Assembly: GCA_943737045.1 (NCBI GenBank)
Contig: CALSFV010000005.1
Coordinates: 992,001 to 1,056,000, forward strand
Reading direction: 5' to 3'
Length of the DNA stretch: 64,000 nt
Origin: Parapristionchus giblindavisi
Taxonomy: Eukaryota; Nematoda; Chromadorea; Rhabditida; Diplogasteridae
Below are positions 34,276-46,100 of the stretch, one piece after another. The position numbers and the translations under genes are program-made. The notes beneath the pieces were generated by a model. It ran no database searches, was not told the origin of the DNA, and saw only the letters and a list, made by a program, of their open reading frames with translations. How positions within the stretch are numbered: the first letter of the stretch is position 1; every line of letters begins with the position of its first letter.

Positions 34276-37200
34276 ATGAGCGCTGGAGCTCTTTCTTCGA
34301 ATTGTCTTGGCTTTTGTCCAGTTAGATTCTTGAAACGACAGTTCTATGTCTGCTTGCTCATCTGTGTTCTCTTCTCTCTATTGATCTTTGTCGACTATCG
34401 AGCATTCAACGATCACCCACATCAGGTATGCATTATGCTTCGTCAATAATCGATATTGTTATCGTCTTGCCTTTACAATTAGACTTAATCTCTGTCAAAA
34501 TTGAACATTTTTTCGAACAAACCATGAAGACAGAAAGATAAAAAATCTGGTCTACATTCCGCAAAATATTTATTATATTTTATTGATAGTCATTTCATAA
34601 ACATTTGGCTTTAGCTTAGGTTGTTAGGGTTGCTAGAGTTTTAATGTCTTAGGGTCTTAACGTTATAGGGTCGTAAGATCTTAGGGTCTTTAGATCTTTG
34701 GTCACCTCTGTATCTTTCGTCTTTCCCTATCCGGTCTCAAATCTGAGGTCAAATCAAATCAAATCAAATCAAATCTCAAAATGTTTTCTCTTTCATTTCA
34801 GGCATCTACTAGAGTATGTGGTCAGTTTTTCGACAGTCTCGGCCCACTTCCTGTCGCTAAATCCAGAGTTGTGCCCGATTTGTATGTGATAGACGTCGAT
34901 GCCATCCATATCCTTCAAGATCACTGTATAAAGTAAGACTTTCTCAATTTTGAAATCTCTCAACGCAAATAAATCAAGGTGACGTTGTATCGGATTTTGG
35001 TTTTCATAGAATGATATATTGATATATTATAGTAGCTCGGTACCATCTCTTCCTGTGTCCATAATGATAAACGAGGAACATCGTGGACTGATTATCGATC
35101 GATCCAAATTCAATGTGAGCCTGTCGTTCTAGTACTAATTTGAAGACACACACTCCAAGCTTGTTTGGAATTGCCCGCTCTCACAACGTTTTCTCGTAGA
35201 TACAGAAAGCGATAGAGCGTTGTCAGAGCGGAGAGCTACAAATCAAGTCGGGTGTGCCTTATATACAGTATCGCCAGAAAGTAATCGGACACTTTTTCAT
35301 TTTTTTATAAGTTTTGATCCAGGAAAGCAATCAAGCTGATCTTTTCAGTCAATGTACTGAATTTATCAGGGAATATTACCATGATGTGTTGGTGAAATTA
35401 AATTACTTCATTATTGCGTAGTGATGACGCAATCGAAGTACACTTTTTTGAAAATTTTCAATTCTTTAGTGAAGAGTAATGTTCTTCTGAAACATTATGA
35501 GAGTGGAGACATCCAAAAGGTCTGCACAGTCAAGAAATCCGGAATGGCTGCGGCACCGATTTCAAGCGGTAGCGGAGCTGCAAATTCGATCCTTAAATTT
35601 TATAACTCAGCTTCTAGATGTGCTAACGTCCCGTAAGTGCCAAAATGATGCTAGTGGCGAGTATTGTTTATCCCTAGATTATGATAGTCATATATCATCA
35701 TTCACCCTCAGGGCATAAATTTTTTTTTTGGAAGGACCGATTTTGAGACCCTACAGTTCAGAGGGCAGGTCTTCTAAATTTATGGTTCCTGCGCAGACAG
35801 CTTTGAAATGTATCATATATTTATTATCCTTATTTTGGTTTAGTTCCGATTCTTTTCAGATCCGCAGAAAACGCTATGCTGAGGTCTACTCGGTGCACGC
35901 TTTTGCGCTTTCTCTCTCACTGCTCTCGTCCCTGGGCCTCTATTGATGAAATCTCCTATTTTCAAAGCTCCTATGCATGTCTTAGATGTTTACAAAGGTT
36001 TTTACACTATTGCTGAATATTGATCTTTGATCTTTATATTTTGATCTTTACTTGCTGAAACCGAGTAGACCTCATCATAGCGTTTGCTGCGGGTCTGAAA
36101 GGAATCGGAACTAAACCAAAATAAGGATAATAAATATATGATACATTTCAAAGCTGCCTGCGCAGGAACAATAATTTTAGAAGACCTGCCCTCTGAACTG
36201 TAGGGTCTCTAAATCGGTCCTTCCAAAAAAATTATTTTTTTATGCCCTGAGTGCGAATGATGAGATATGACTACCATAATCTAGGGATAAACAATACTCG
36301 CAACTAGCATCATTTTGGCACTTAGAACGGGACGTAACGCGTCAAGAAGCTGAGTTATAAAATTTAAGGATCAAATTTGCAGCTCCGCTACCGCTTGAAA
36401 TCGGTGTCGCAGCCATTCCGGATTTCTTGACTGTGCAGCCCTAGTGGATGTCTCCACTCTCATAATGTTTCAGAAGAACAGGACTCTTCACTAAAGAATT
36501 GAAAATTTTCAAAAAAGTATACTTCGATTGTTTTTTCATCACTACGCAATAATGAAGTAATTTAATTTCACCAACACATCATGGTAATATTCCCTGATAA
36601 ATTCTGTACATTGACTGAAAAGATCAGCTTGATTGCTTTCCTGGATCAAAAGTTATAAAAAAATGAAAAAGTGTCCGATTACTTTCTGGCGATACTGTAC
36701 ATTGTAGTTCTCTGTTATATAGTGAGAGATCTCAAGATTTAGAGTTTGGAAATAGTGTGTGAAACAAAGAGAGAGCAATATTAAATAAAATAAATAATAT
36801 TATTTTGCAGCCGTTTATATGATTCTAACTTTACGATTTCTGATTACATGAACTGTCGTTTCACTTTTCAGGTAACATACTTCACTGAAATGTCGGACTT
36901 TTTCCTACTCCACTCCAATCCGACAAGGGCCCTACTCAAGTGAGATTATTTTTGTATTATATTTATTTTAATTATTTTATTAATAACGTCCCATGCAATA
37001 TTCTTTATGTGATTGTAGCGCATGCTTTATGTCTTTATTTTTTCGTTTATTTACGACTTTTAATCTGTTTTGGTATGTATTTTATCACTTGCTGTCACAT
37101 TTATTCAATGTAAGATAAATTAAATTAAAATAAAAATGTTGGAAAAAAACTTTGATTGCAGGATCGACTTCGCTCGCTTCAATGAATTTATGGTACCGAC

Positions 37201-40200
37201 GGACACGTGGAAGCTGAGTGAATTCTTGAAGAGAAGTCGCTTGATAGAATGTCTCGGACTGAAAACGGAAAGGGACGAATCGGATCGAGAACGAGTTCTG
37301 AGTCCTTACATTGAGGTAAATCCTCACAAGTATTATCTCTGGCCTAGCAGTGATCACCCCCACTGCTTGACTTCGCGTGCCTTGAATAACGGGTTGTACC
37401 TTTACCTTTTACCTTTACATTGCGGTAGACCCTCTAATGAAAAAAACCCATACGAGACATAACGAAAATCTGCTCAAACGAACAAAATCAGCGCTAGCTT
37501 CCCAATATCTCTTAATTCTACTAAAATTATAACCAATAAACTCAAACAAATTTCAGTCCAACCTTGCCAAATTACGTGACGCCCTGATTAATATCAAATC
37601 GATTCCATTTCTGAATAGCGGCACTCTTTTAGGTACGCGTTCCTTTTAAAATCTTTACAGGCACACCCTGAGAAATTCTCCTCTCTGTTAACACTCTCTC
37701 GTTTTCTTTTGTCTGCAAGAGAGCGTGGCCAGAGCGGAGACTCAAATTAGTTCGGGGTGTGCCTTTGTTAGATGGTATAAAAATTATGGAATATTAAGAG
37801 ACCGGCTCGGTAAGACTCGAGCATGGTCCGGACATTCGCGAGGACTTTCGATCTGGGCCTCAATACTTTCATCATAGACACATACCGGGGGGAGACCGAT
37901 GAAAGTTATAGTGAAAATGCCCTTGGGCTCAAACCCGGCTCACATATGTCGCATAAAATAAAAAATTGAAAAATTCATAACTTTTCAAGCGTGATAGCTA
38001 GCACTTTTATTTCTTTTTATTGGTGAATAACATGTCATGCACTCTTATAAACACAGCTGAACAGCAATATCTTATCGTTTTGAATATGTTTTTTCGTGTC
38101 TGATTTTCAGATTTTTTTCCTTCTATCCTCGTTGAAGAGATACTGCAAGAAAATTCATAGTGCATATTGTAGCCCTGACGATTATGTACATGGTGGTCAT
38201 ATTCCCTTGGCCAGCCAGTTTGTCATAAGCCTCGAGAATTGCAACTGAATGTGAGATATGTGTAAATTGCAAAAATCGAAAATTAAATTTCTTGAAATTC
38301 GCAAGAGCAAGAGTTAGCTTTATAATGTCATTTTACTCGTAGTGATGCGCGTACATAGGAAAAATATACAAATAGACTCAGACTACATTTTTTTTAAATT
38401 TAGAAAAATAATTATTTTATTTTTATTTTTTCAACTCCCACATTCAGTCGACCGTCAAGGCAAGTTGATTCATAGGGCGGATGGTGGCTCTTGCATGTGT
38501 GTTTGCAGAAACGACTGCAACGTGAAGAATCGTCGTTTCGCAGATCTCGAATTTATTTTTTTAATTATCAAACTTGAATATTTATATGTTTCTTTCATAT
38601 AAATCGGTTGGAAGGTGGCGTATGGGAACCAAAGTTGTACCATTGCTATCAGTAGGAGTGTACTGTACTGCACTACTGTAACCGTCAGGAATCACGAACT
38701 AACTTTTTTTTCAGTCGACCCCCGATTCTCAACCATGACCCGGGGTTCATGGTTGAGAATGGCTGAGGTCGAAAAAATCATGATGATCCCAGACCAAATA
38801 CTATTTGGCATTATATCAATAGTGGGCCAACTTTTATTTTTATGGATACCATTACTCGAATTACCGTAATCTAGCTACCGTATCCTACAATAATGTGGTG
38901 AGATTCTCGGAAAATTCAGGTGCGTGCATTACTATTACGGTAATTCGAGATATGGTATCCATAAAAATAAAAGATGGCCCATTATTGATATAATGCCAAA
39001 TAGTATTTGGTCTGGGATCATCATGAATTTTTCGACCTCAGCCATTCTCAACCATGAACCCGGGGTCATGGTTGAAAATAATGGGTCGACTGAAAAAAAG
39101 ATCAGTTCGCGATTCCTGATGATTATGGTATTCAAGTACAGTTCACTCCCACTGATCAAAATGGTACGGCTTTGGTTGCCATACGCCACCTTCCAACCGA
39201 TTTATGTGAAAGAAACATATAAATATTCAAGTTTGATAATTAAAAAAATAAATTCGAGATCTGCGAAACGACGATTCTTCACGTTGCAGTCGTTTCTGCA
39301 AACACACATGCAAGAGCCACCATCCGCCCTATGAATCAACTTGCCTTGACGGTCGACTGAATGTGGGAGTTGAAAAAATAAAAATAAAATTATTATTTTT
39401 CTAATTTTTTAAAAAAATGTAGTCCAAGTCTATTTCTATATTTTTCCTATGTACGCGCATCACTACGAGTAAAATGACATTATAAAGCTAACTCTTGCTC
39501 TTGCGAATTTCAAGAAATTTAATTTTCGATTTTTGCAATTTACACATATCTCACATTCAGTTGCAATTCTCGAGGCTTATGACAAACTGGCTGGCCAAGG
39601 GAATATGACCACCATGTACATAATCGTCAGGGCTACAATATGCACTATGAATTTTCTTGCAGTATCTCTTCAACGAGGATAGAAGGAAAAAAATCTGAAA
39701 ATCAGACACGAAAAAACATATTCAAAACGATATGATATTGCTGTTCAGCTGTGTTTATAAGAGTGCATGACATGTTATTCACCAATAAAAAGAAATAAAA
39801 GTCCTAGCTATCACGCTTGAAAAGTTATGAATTTTTCAATTTTTTATTTTATGCGACATATGTGAGCCGGGTTTGAGCCCAAGGGCATTTTCACTATAAC
39901 TTTCATCGGTCTCCCCCCGGTATGTGTCCATGATGAAAGTATTGAGGCCCAGATCGAAAGTCCTCGCGAATGTCCGGCAGGGGGTCAAAATGCTCGAGTC
40001 TTACCGAGCCGGTCTCTTAATTGAAATCTTTACTAGGTTGGTATCGTGAGTGCTCAATTATTCCACACACCTCAGATGCAGATTTTGCCGTGCGATATGA
40101 AGATTTCAAGTGAGTTTTAAAATTAATGAAACGAAATATTAATTTCCAAAATATGAATTAGTCGTCCGATAAATTGAGTAATCAGTAACCGAAACCGTAA

Positions 40201-41829
40201 CCGATTTACAGTTCGAATATGACGGAATATTTGGAGAACTTGGACGACTTCTATCTCGGTTATAAGTTGGGAAGGGTAAGTTATTCGCTATGTATATTTA
40301 ATATATAAATACTTATGCCAAAATGAGCCTCGACGCAATACATATACTGGTTCGATTTGTAAGAGTTTGAAACAAATTCGAGTCTATCAATAGTTGAAGT
40401 TTTAAAAAAGCGGCTAAATACGATTTAATAAGGCTCATTTGGTTCACTTTAGAGTCAACGTTATGTGGAAAATGAATAATAAAAATGCTCTAATATTCAG
40501 GAAAATGATTCTCTCGAGTTCAAAATGTCAGCCCGAGAACAAACCAGCGATTATATCGATCTATTCATAATGTAAGACGTATACATTGGTGCGCGTAAGC
40601 CTTTTCATCAGGCTCCACGCGGCATAGCGCCGCACCATGCCCCACCACGCCTGGGTTTTTTCTCGATGAATAAAGAGTTAAAAAATTATGTTTATAGTAG
40701 CGATCGCTTACCTGTTTGGGAGGCTAAAATATGCCATAGTAACCAAAATTTTTGGTTGTGTCTGAATAGCTTTTCCAAAATTCGTACTTTGTAATTTTGA
40801 AAATTTAAATATTCCCGCGCAAAAGCAACGCGCGGTGTGAGAGGGAATTCAAATTATTATAATGGTGTGATAATTTTGACAATTTTGGAAAAACTATTCA
40901 GACACAACCAAAAATTTTGGTTACTATGGCATATTTTAGCCTCCCAAACAAGCGATCGCTACTATAAACATAATTTTTAACTCTTTATTCATCGAGAAAA
41001 ACGCCAGGCGTGGTGGGGCGTGGTGCGGCGCTATGCCGCGTGGAGCCTGTTGAAAAGGCTTACGTGCACCACTGTATATTATCACGGGTCTCTTGTCAAA
41101 GTGTAGCAAAAACGGCCAATTCTGCCACTAAAAAATCCTTATAAATAAGGATAAAAAGATGCATTGAAAGAAAGACTCACTGGTAATATGTTTAGGTATG
41201 AACAAGACAGTGACCACTTATACACGGCCGGAGTAGGTCTGGACGGACGAAGAATCAAATGGATTATACCAAAGTAAAATATTTGTTGTATTATTTTAAT
41301 ATTTTTTTAAGTGCATGCGAAATATATATCCGTCACATCTCTGCTTCTGAAAGCTTGTATTGAGGCACTAGGTCGAATGAGAACCGATGAATGACAACCG
41401 ACTGAATGATAACTATTTGCATACTTTGTCTATTAATTAGCGTTTATCTCTCATATGCAATTAATTATCATCCACTCGGTTCTCAATCATCGATTCTCAT
41501 CCGACCTAGTGCATATATTGTTTATGCCATAATATGATTTCTTCAGACCTCGTGAGTTCTGCTCCGGTATTCTTCAGGAAAAACTCTTCTTTGTTCCGTG
41601 CAACGTTGAGGAAACGCTCAAGGTTGGTGTGATTTGCACCGACACACCAATCGTTTTATTTGTGATTGCCACCATAACACCACTCCCACTTCAGGCGTCT
41701 TACGGTAATTGGAAAGTGGATCATCCGACGCGTTATTACAGTTGGTCGGATTCTGGCGCCGATGCCGTCCCTAATGGGAAGTTCACTGAAGAAGAGATGA
41801 AGATGTATTACATTCGATATCCAGAGTAG
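34276..41829 (+). CDS. fukutin/LicD-family glycan-modifying protein
   Basis: Twelve exons, 385 residues: 34276-34425, 34802-34932, 35033-35114, 36872-36939, 37162-37315, 37557-37632, 40037-40109, 40212-40275, 40501-40571, 41196-41273, 41547-41622, 41695-41829. It is a type II membrane protein with a short cytosolic tail and an anchor at about residues 24-40, consistent with a Golgi enzyme. Family signatures are NSGTLLGWYRECSIIPHT followed by the Asp-x-Asp motif at 234-236, and the C-terminal YGNWKVDHPTRYY. Fukutin and FKRP transfer ribitol phosphate to dystroglycan glycans and bacterial LicD transfers phosphocholine; the substrate here is unknown. A splice acceptor (TTTTTAG) 9 bases before the ATG suggests trans-splicing. 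Introns 3, 6 and 9 hold palindromic elements, and an AATAAA follows the stop at 41874-41879. Ortholog assignment within the nematode fukutin-like group is not attempted. Confidence 0.9.
35145..35258. mobile_element. 110-bp palindromic MITE, copy 4
   Basis: The left arm ACACACTCCAAGCTTG and right end AAGTCGGGTGTGCCTT flank the family core (GCGATAGAGCGTTGTCAGAGC). It lies in intron 3 of the fukutin-like gene, immediately before a larger foldback element. Confidence 0.7.
35265..36699. mobile_element. 1.4-kb palindromic Tc1-like foldback element
   Basis: The ends TACAGTATCGCCAGAAAGTA are perfect inverted copies next to TA. The TACAGT start fits Tc1-type termini. The arms match over hundreds of bases to a centre near 35980 and contain the decayed frame at 35421-35636, plausibly from a transposase. 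Lies in intron 3 of the fukutin-like gene. Confidence 0.85.
37659..37764. mobile_element. 110-bp palindromic MITE, copy 5
   Basis: A near-complete copy, from AGGCACACCCTGAG to TTCGGGGTGTGCCT, with arms AACACTCTCTCG and AAGAGAGCGTGG. It lies in intron 6 of the fukutin-like gene. Confidence 0.85.
37794..40020. mobile_element. 2.2-kb TTAA-flanked palindromic element (family member 2)
   Basis: Bounded by TTAA on both sides. Each arm of about 1.05 kb starts GAGACCGGCTCGGTAAGACTCGAGCAT and is almost a perfect complement of the other; the centre lies near 38910. Internal palindromes ACCATGA(C)CCCGGGGT(T)CATGG resemble those in the element at 7497-8795. It lies in intron 6 of the fukutin-like gene. 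Open frames at 38615-38869 and 38935-39189 are mirror images and not genes. Confidence 0.9.
40582..41076. mobile_element. 495-bp palindromic MITE with TACANTGGTGC ends
   Basis: The ends TACATTGGTGCGCGTAAGCC and GGCTTACGTGCACCACTGTA are inverted and TA-bounded, and the arms extend to the centre near 40830. The outer arm is GC-rich (CACGCGGCATAGCGCCGCACC). It lies in intron 9 of the fukutin-like gene. Confidence 0.85.
41365..41512. mobile_element. 148-bp MITE with GCACTAGGTCG ends
   Basis: The inverted ends GCACTAGGTCGAATGAGAAC and the complement ending CCGACCTAGTGC lie in intron 10 of the fukutin-like gene. Confidence 0.75.
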
Positions 41830-42224
41830 ATCGCAAAACATTTGTTTATTGGTTTAAACAAGAATAGTGAATGAATAAACATCCCTTCATTTGTGTGTAC
41901 GAGCTCGTCTATAGAGACAATGCACGAATTCTATTGACGTAGAATTCATACATTCGTTCATATAAGGCAATAGTGCACAGATGGTGGTATTCATCACGGG
42001 TTGCATTATATCATGAATACCACTGATCGGCAGTTTGTAATTCATATATGAGCCTGAGAAATATGAGAGACACTCCGAGATTTCCAATGGGGTCGATAAT
42101 TCCGAAAAATTGGGGGAAGAAAAACCATTAATACTTATTCTAACATTCCCGAGAATGGCATTCTAAGAATGGGTACTTGGTTAGCACTGGGAATTGATTA
42201 CGACGATGCTATTTTGATCGGCAG

Positions 42225-42596
42225 TTGCCAACACATGAACCTGATAGTTTTGTGGAAGTTAATAATAAATAATTTATGCATTACAGTGATAACTTATAAT
42301 AGTGAATAATTGATATCGTGATGAATTACATAAAATACGATGCACTATGCTACACCAAACATTTTGAACGAATGAAAGATTGTTGTTGTTTTTGTTGTTC
42401 ACTGTAGGCAGTACGAAAATAGTCTCATTCGAAATTTTCATTTTTTATCCAGAAACTTCTTTGCTACCTAGGTTGTGGCATCGTATTTTATGTAATTCAT
42501 CACGATATCAATTATTCACTATTATAAGTTATCACTGTAATGCATAAATTATTTATTATTAACTTTCACAAAACTATCAGGTTCATGTGTTGGCAA
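42225..42596. mobile_element. 372-bp foldback MITE
   Basis: The ends TTGCCAACACATGAAC and its complement, with arms of about 130 bases (shared AATAATTTATGCATTACAGT and GATATCGTGATGAATTACAT). Confidence 0.85.
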
Positions 42597-43099
42597 GCTG
42601 AAAAGTCAACGCATGGGGAAACTTCTTATTCTTTAGTTCTCTATTCTTCCGAATCTGAAGATTATCTTTTATATTCAAGATGCCTTCGATAATCATTGAA
42701 AGTTATTTATCGCCCTGAGTTCGATCTGATTTTCTGACACAATCTATCTATGGGTGCACGGGACTCCTTTATTTCGGCAGCACTAGTGATGCTACGATGA
42801 GCAATACATAAACTTGGCGTGGATATTGTCCGTATAAAATGTAACTGTCCTTGCTACTGACTGGGAAAACGCAGAAGTATTCTATCGATCAACCCCCTTT
42901 CCCTCCCTTCAATCCTCGCGATCTCTCTGATCTACATGCTATCTCGCTTGGACTCTCTCTCTAAAAATAGAAACACTGGAGTTGGCTACTCTCGTAATAA
43001 AAAAATGATAAACATGTGTATTTTATACGGTCAATAAGGCAATTTCACAAGTACATTTTATACGGACAATACAGTAGAGCACGTAATAATATTTCTTCA

Positions 43100-43116
43100 T
43101 TTATTTATTCTTTATT
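43100..43116 (-). promoter_or_regulatory. poly(A) signal cluster for the core-2 glycosyltransferase
   Basis: Several AATAAA hexamers on the minus strand, 80-95 bases beyond the stop at 43196. Confidence 0.5.
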
Positions 43117-43195
43117 CCATCAAATATATATAATAATAGTTATTATAATAATTTATTCCTTATATTGGACGCATCCTGGGGATGGGATATATCAG

Positions 43196-46100
43196 TTAGA
43201 AAAAGGTATTGTAGTAGGTGGCATAGGTGTTATAGGTATTGTACAATTTAGTAGGAACGGGACACTCGAACTCTTCGGTCGACGCATCGGGATTAGTTCT
43301 TCTCCATTCGTTTAATCGAACCTACAAGATCAAATATCATATAACATGTTTATTTGCCTTTGTATGCTAGAGAATATGGTCAGAACGTAGCGTTTATTAG
43401 AGTTTTGATGTCATTTGCTATTGCCAATTAGTATTCTTTTCTCTTGTTACTTATAAAAACATCAATAAATCAATAAATCAATAAATTGAGGATAGAGGAC
43501 TGACCATTGGAAGATTTGCATAAGCAGTCATATTGAGTAGATTTTCAGTATTATTGAACCATGTACGATTGTAGAGTAGTTCTCCGATACAGGAGATCGC
43601 AGCATAATCCATTGACGGTAGCATCTGAGGGAATTTATAATAATTTGAATATGCATAATAAAATAATTGTAATGTTTTCGCTCTGATAAAACTCTCTCAC
43701 AAAACAATGTTTTCTTCAAATTGAGTTCGGCTATAACAGTATGATCTTGTTATTTTGTTTATTTTGCAAGTTTTCTCGAAAAGGCTTTTTTTTGAAATTT
43801 CAATATGTATTAACCTTATTAGCCATAATATAATCGGAACTTGCGAGAAAAGGTAGCTCTTCGACTCCCAAAACGCAGATTCCGTGCCTGAACAGAGATA
43901 AATATTTCAACTGAAATATGGTACATCTCTATATCTCTATGCAATCAACCAAGACCAATTTTGGCGATGACCATCCTTCAAATGGCATATCTATCAACAT
44001 ATACAACAGATCTATTCCATCACCGATGTGTTCGTTGAAGGAATAAACTATTACAATCATTATTAATTTTACTATAGCCGTCTACGAACGCCCATTGGGT
44101 AGAAAGTTTCAAACCTCTCCATTCCACTTTTGCAGAAGTTTGCATCTTGCTGCATCCAAACGGTCAATCTTCAATTTATATATTTTTTTAAAAATAATCT
44201 AAATTGAATATATGAAAGATACCTTGTCATCGTGATCATAGGATGCGTCAAAGACACGGAATAGATTGGCATGCATCTGTAACAAAGGTTCTCGTTCTCT
44301 ATGAATGAATCAAGCTTGCTATAGCAGGCAAGGGCGCGCTTTTTGAAAATAGAAAAGTTTTTAAGTTAGTTAATAGGATTCGAACCCGCGATCATGCGTT
44401 ATGTATGTGTAGTAAGAGCTTTCACCGCTGCGCTAGGCGATTGATTTTCACCGCGCTCTGGCCACGGACCCTCGCGAATAAAGTAAATCAAATATTTGTC
44501 AATCAATCAATCAATAATTTATTTAATTATAAAAATTCAAAATACTGTTCATCAACGTGTGCACCTTGATGGATATGACGCAGGCATTCCGATTTCCTCA
44601 TTGACTATCAAAGTTTGCAAGAAAACTTCGTCCTTTCCGTATTTCTGAAAAGATAACATTCTTGCACTAAACTGAAGAAAAAAAAAACAATTCCCTGGCT
44701 AAGGAACCCCATGGTAGTTATTTGTCACTACTCTAGAACACCGGACCAGTCCGATAGCATAACATAAAAGTGTAGAATAAATCTGGTCCGGTGTTCTAGA
44801 GTAGTGTCAATTATTCTCAATCACAAATTCCCTTGCACATAAGGGAATTTATTAAGGGCTGACAGGTAATAAATCCCAAGCGGGCCTTCTGCCAGGAAAA
44901 AGGTTGAGAGAGTAGGAGATATTTTTGATCAATCAATTATTTACGAACTTGCGCATTCAGAACTTGTAAGTATGTAGTTGTATTAATGTTATTGACCATA
45001 TACAATGCAGTTCGTCGTGACAGAGATGCCTGAAATTGATTTTTTTTGTAAAAAAATGTTTCACCTTATCAACAACCACAGTATTATCAACCACAGTACT
45101 CGCCTTACAGTCCTATCTACCAACCCTCTTGTCCCAATCCCAAGATAATTATATAAAAATAAAAATCTATAAATCAATAATTTGAATTAACCTGAACGTT
45201 GCCTTTTCCAAAAGTCACAGTACTATTCATGCATGCTTCAGTTTTTTCTGGATATAATAATAGCTGAGTACAAAAAGAATGAAGAAATGTCCCAACCTGT
45301 GCTCATATTCAACGGACACAGTCCCAATTCGTTCATATTAGCCGTTAAATCATCACAACGAGGTTCTGGACAACTGCAAAAATGTATTGCCAAATCACAT
45401 TTAAAGCACACCCCAAGCAAATTTTACTCTCCGCATTGACAATACTCCCTTGTAGGAAAAGAAAGCGAAAGAGTGTTGCCAGAACGGAAAATTTTAAATT
45501 AGCTTGTCTTTGACAAAATGTAGCTCGGTAAATTTTTGAGAAAAAAATATTGCCAGTTTCTTAATTTCTAATGAAATGTCACAAATTCAGGAAAAACCTC
45601 ATTAATTCTATATCATCAGCACCGTTCATCGATTTGAGAATCTCCACTATTTCATTATTCGATTTTATCATAATATCGTGATTCTGAAATTGTCCTTTTA
45701 CTGAGAACAAATTGTCTATGAATGGCTATCTATACCTGTAACAAAATAACATAATTCCATGGCTTATCCTTGAGACGTGTCAAGCAATCAACAGAAGCGT
45801 CATTGCCATAGTGACCTAAAGCAACAAGTTTGATCTTTGATCTTTAATCTTTGATTTACCTGCACTATCCATATTATAATCAACATTGGCTAGAACGACA
45901 TTAGGAAGACATGAGGAGAGACGGACAAAATTTCGGCGGAACGAGGCCGGTGACTGAAATATATTTCTGTTCGAAAAAAATATTTTCAGAATATCGGAAA
46001 AAATATTTTCAGAATATTTTCAGAATATTTTTTTTTAAATTCGGAAATCCCAACCCTGGTACGTATTTCCAAGTGGTGAATGTTTAAAAAATTTCTCCTA

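Larger units (their letters stand above)
41830..43195. other. convergent intergenic region
   Basis: This separates the 3' ends of the fukutin-like gene and the core-2 glycosyltransferase gene. It holds one foldback element (42225-42596) and AT-rich sequence. No coding exon is seen. Confidence 0.6.

Noticed and set aside
38615..39334. 84-136 residue frames with a hydrophobic segment
   Set aside because: The two are mirror images from the arms of the 2.2-kb palindrome, not independent genes.
44379..44442. Functional tRNA gene
   Set aside because: A and B boxes are good, but the T stem and acceptor stem do not pair. The same objection applies to 11458-11532 and 4715-4790.
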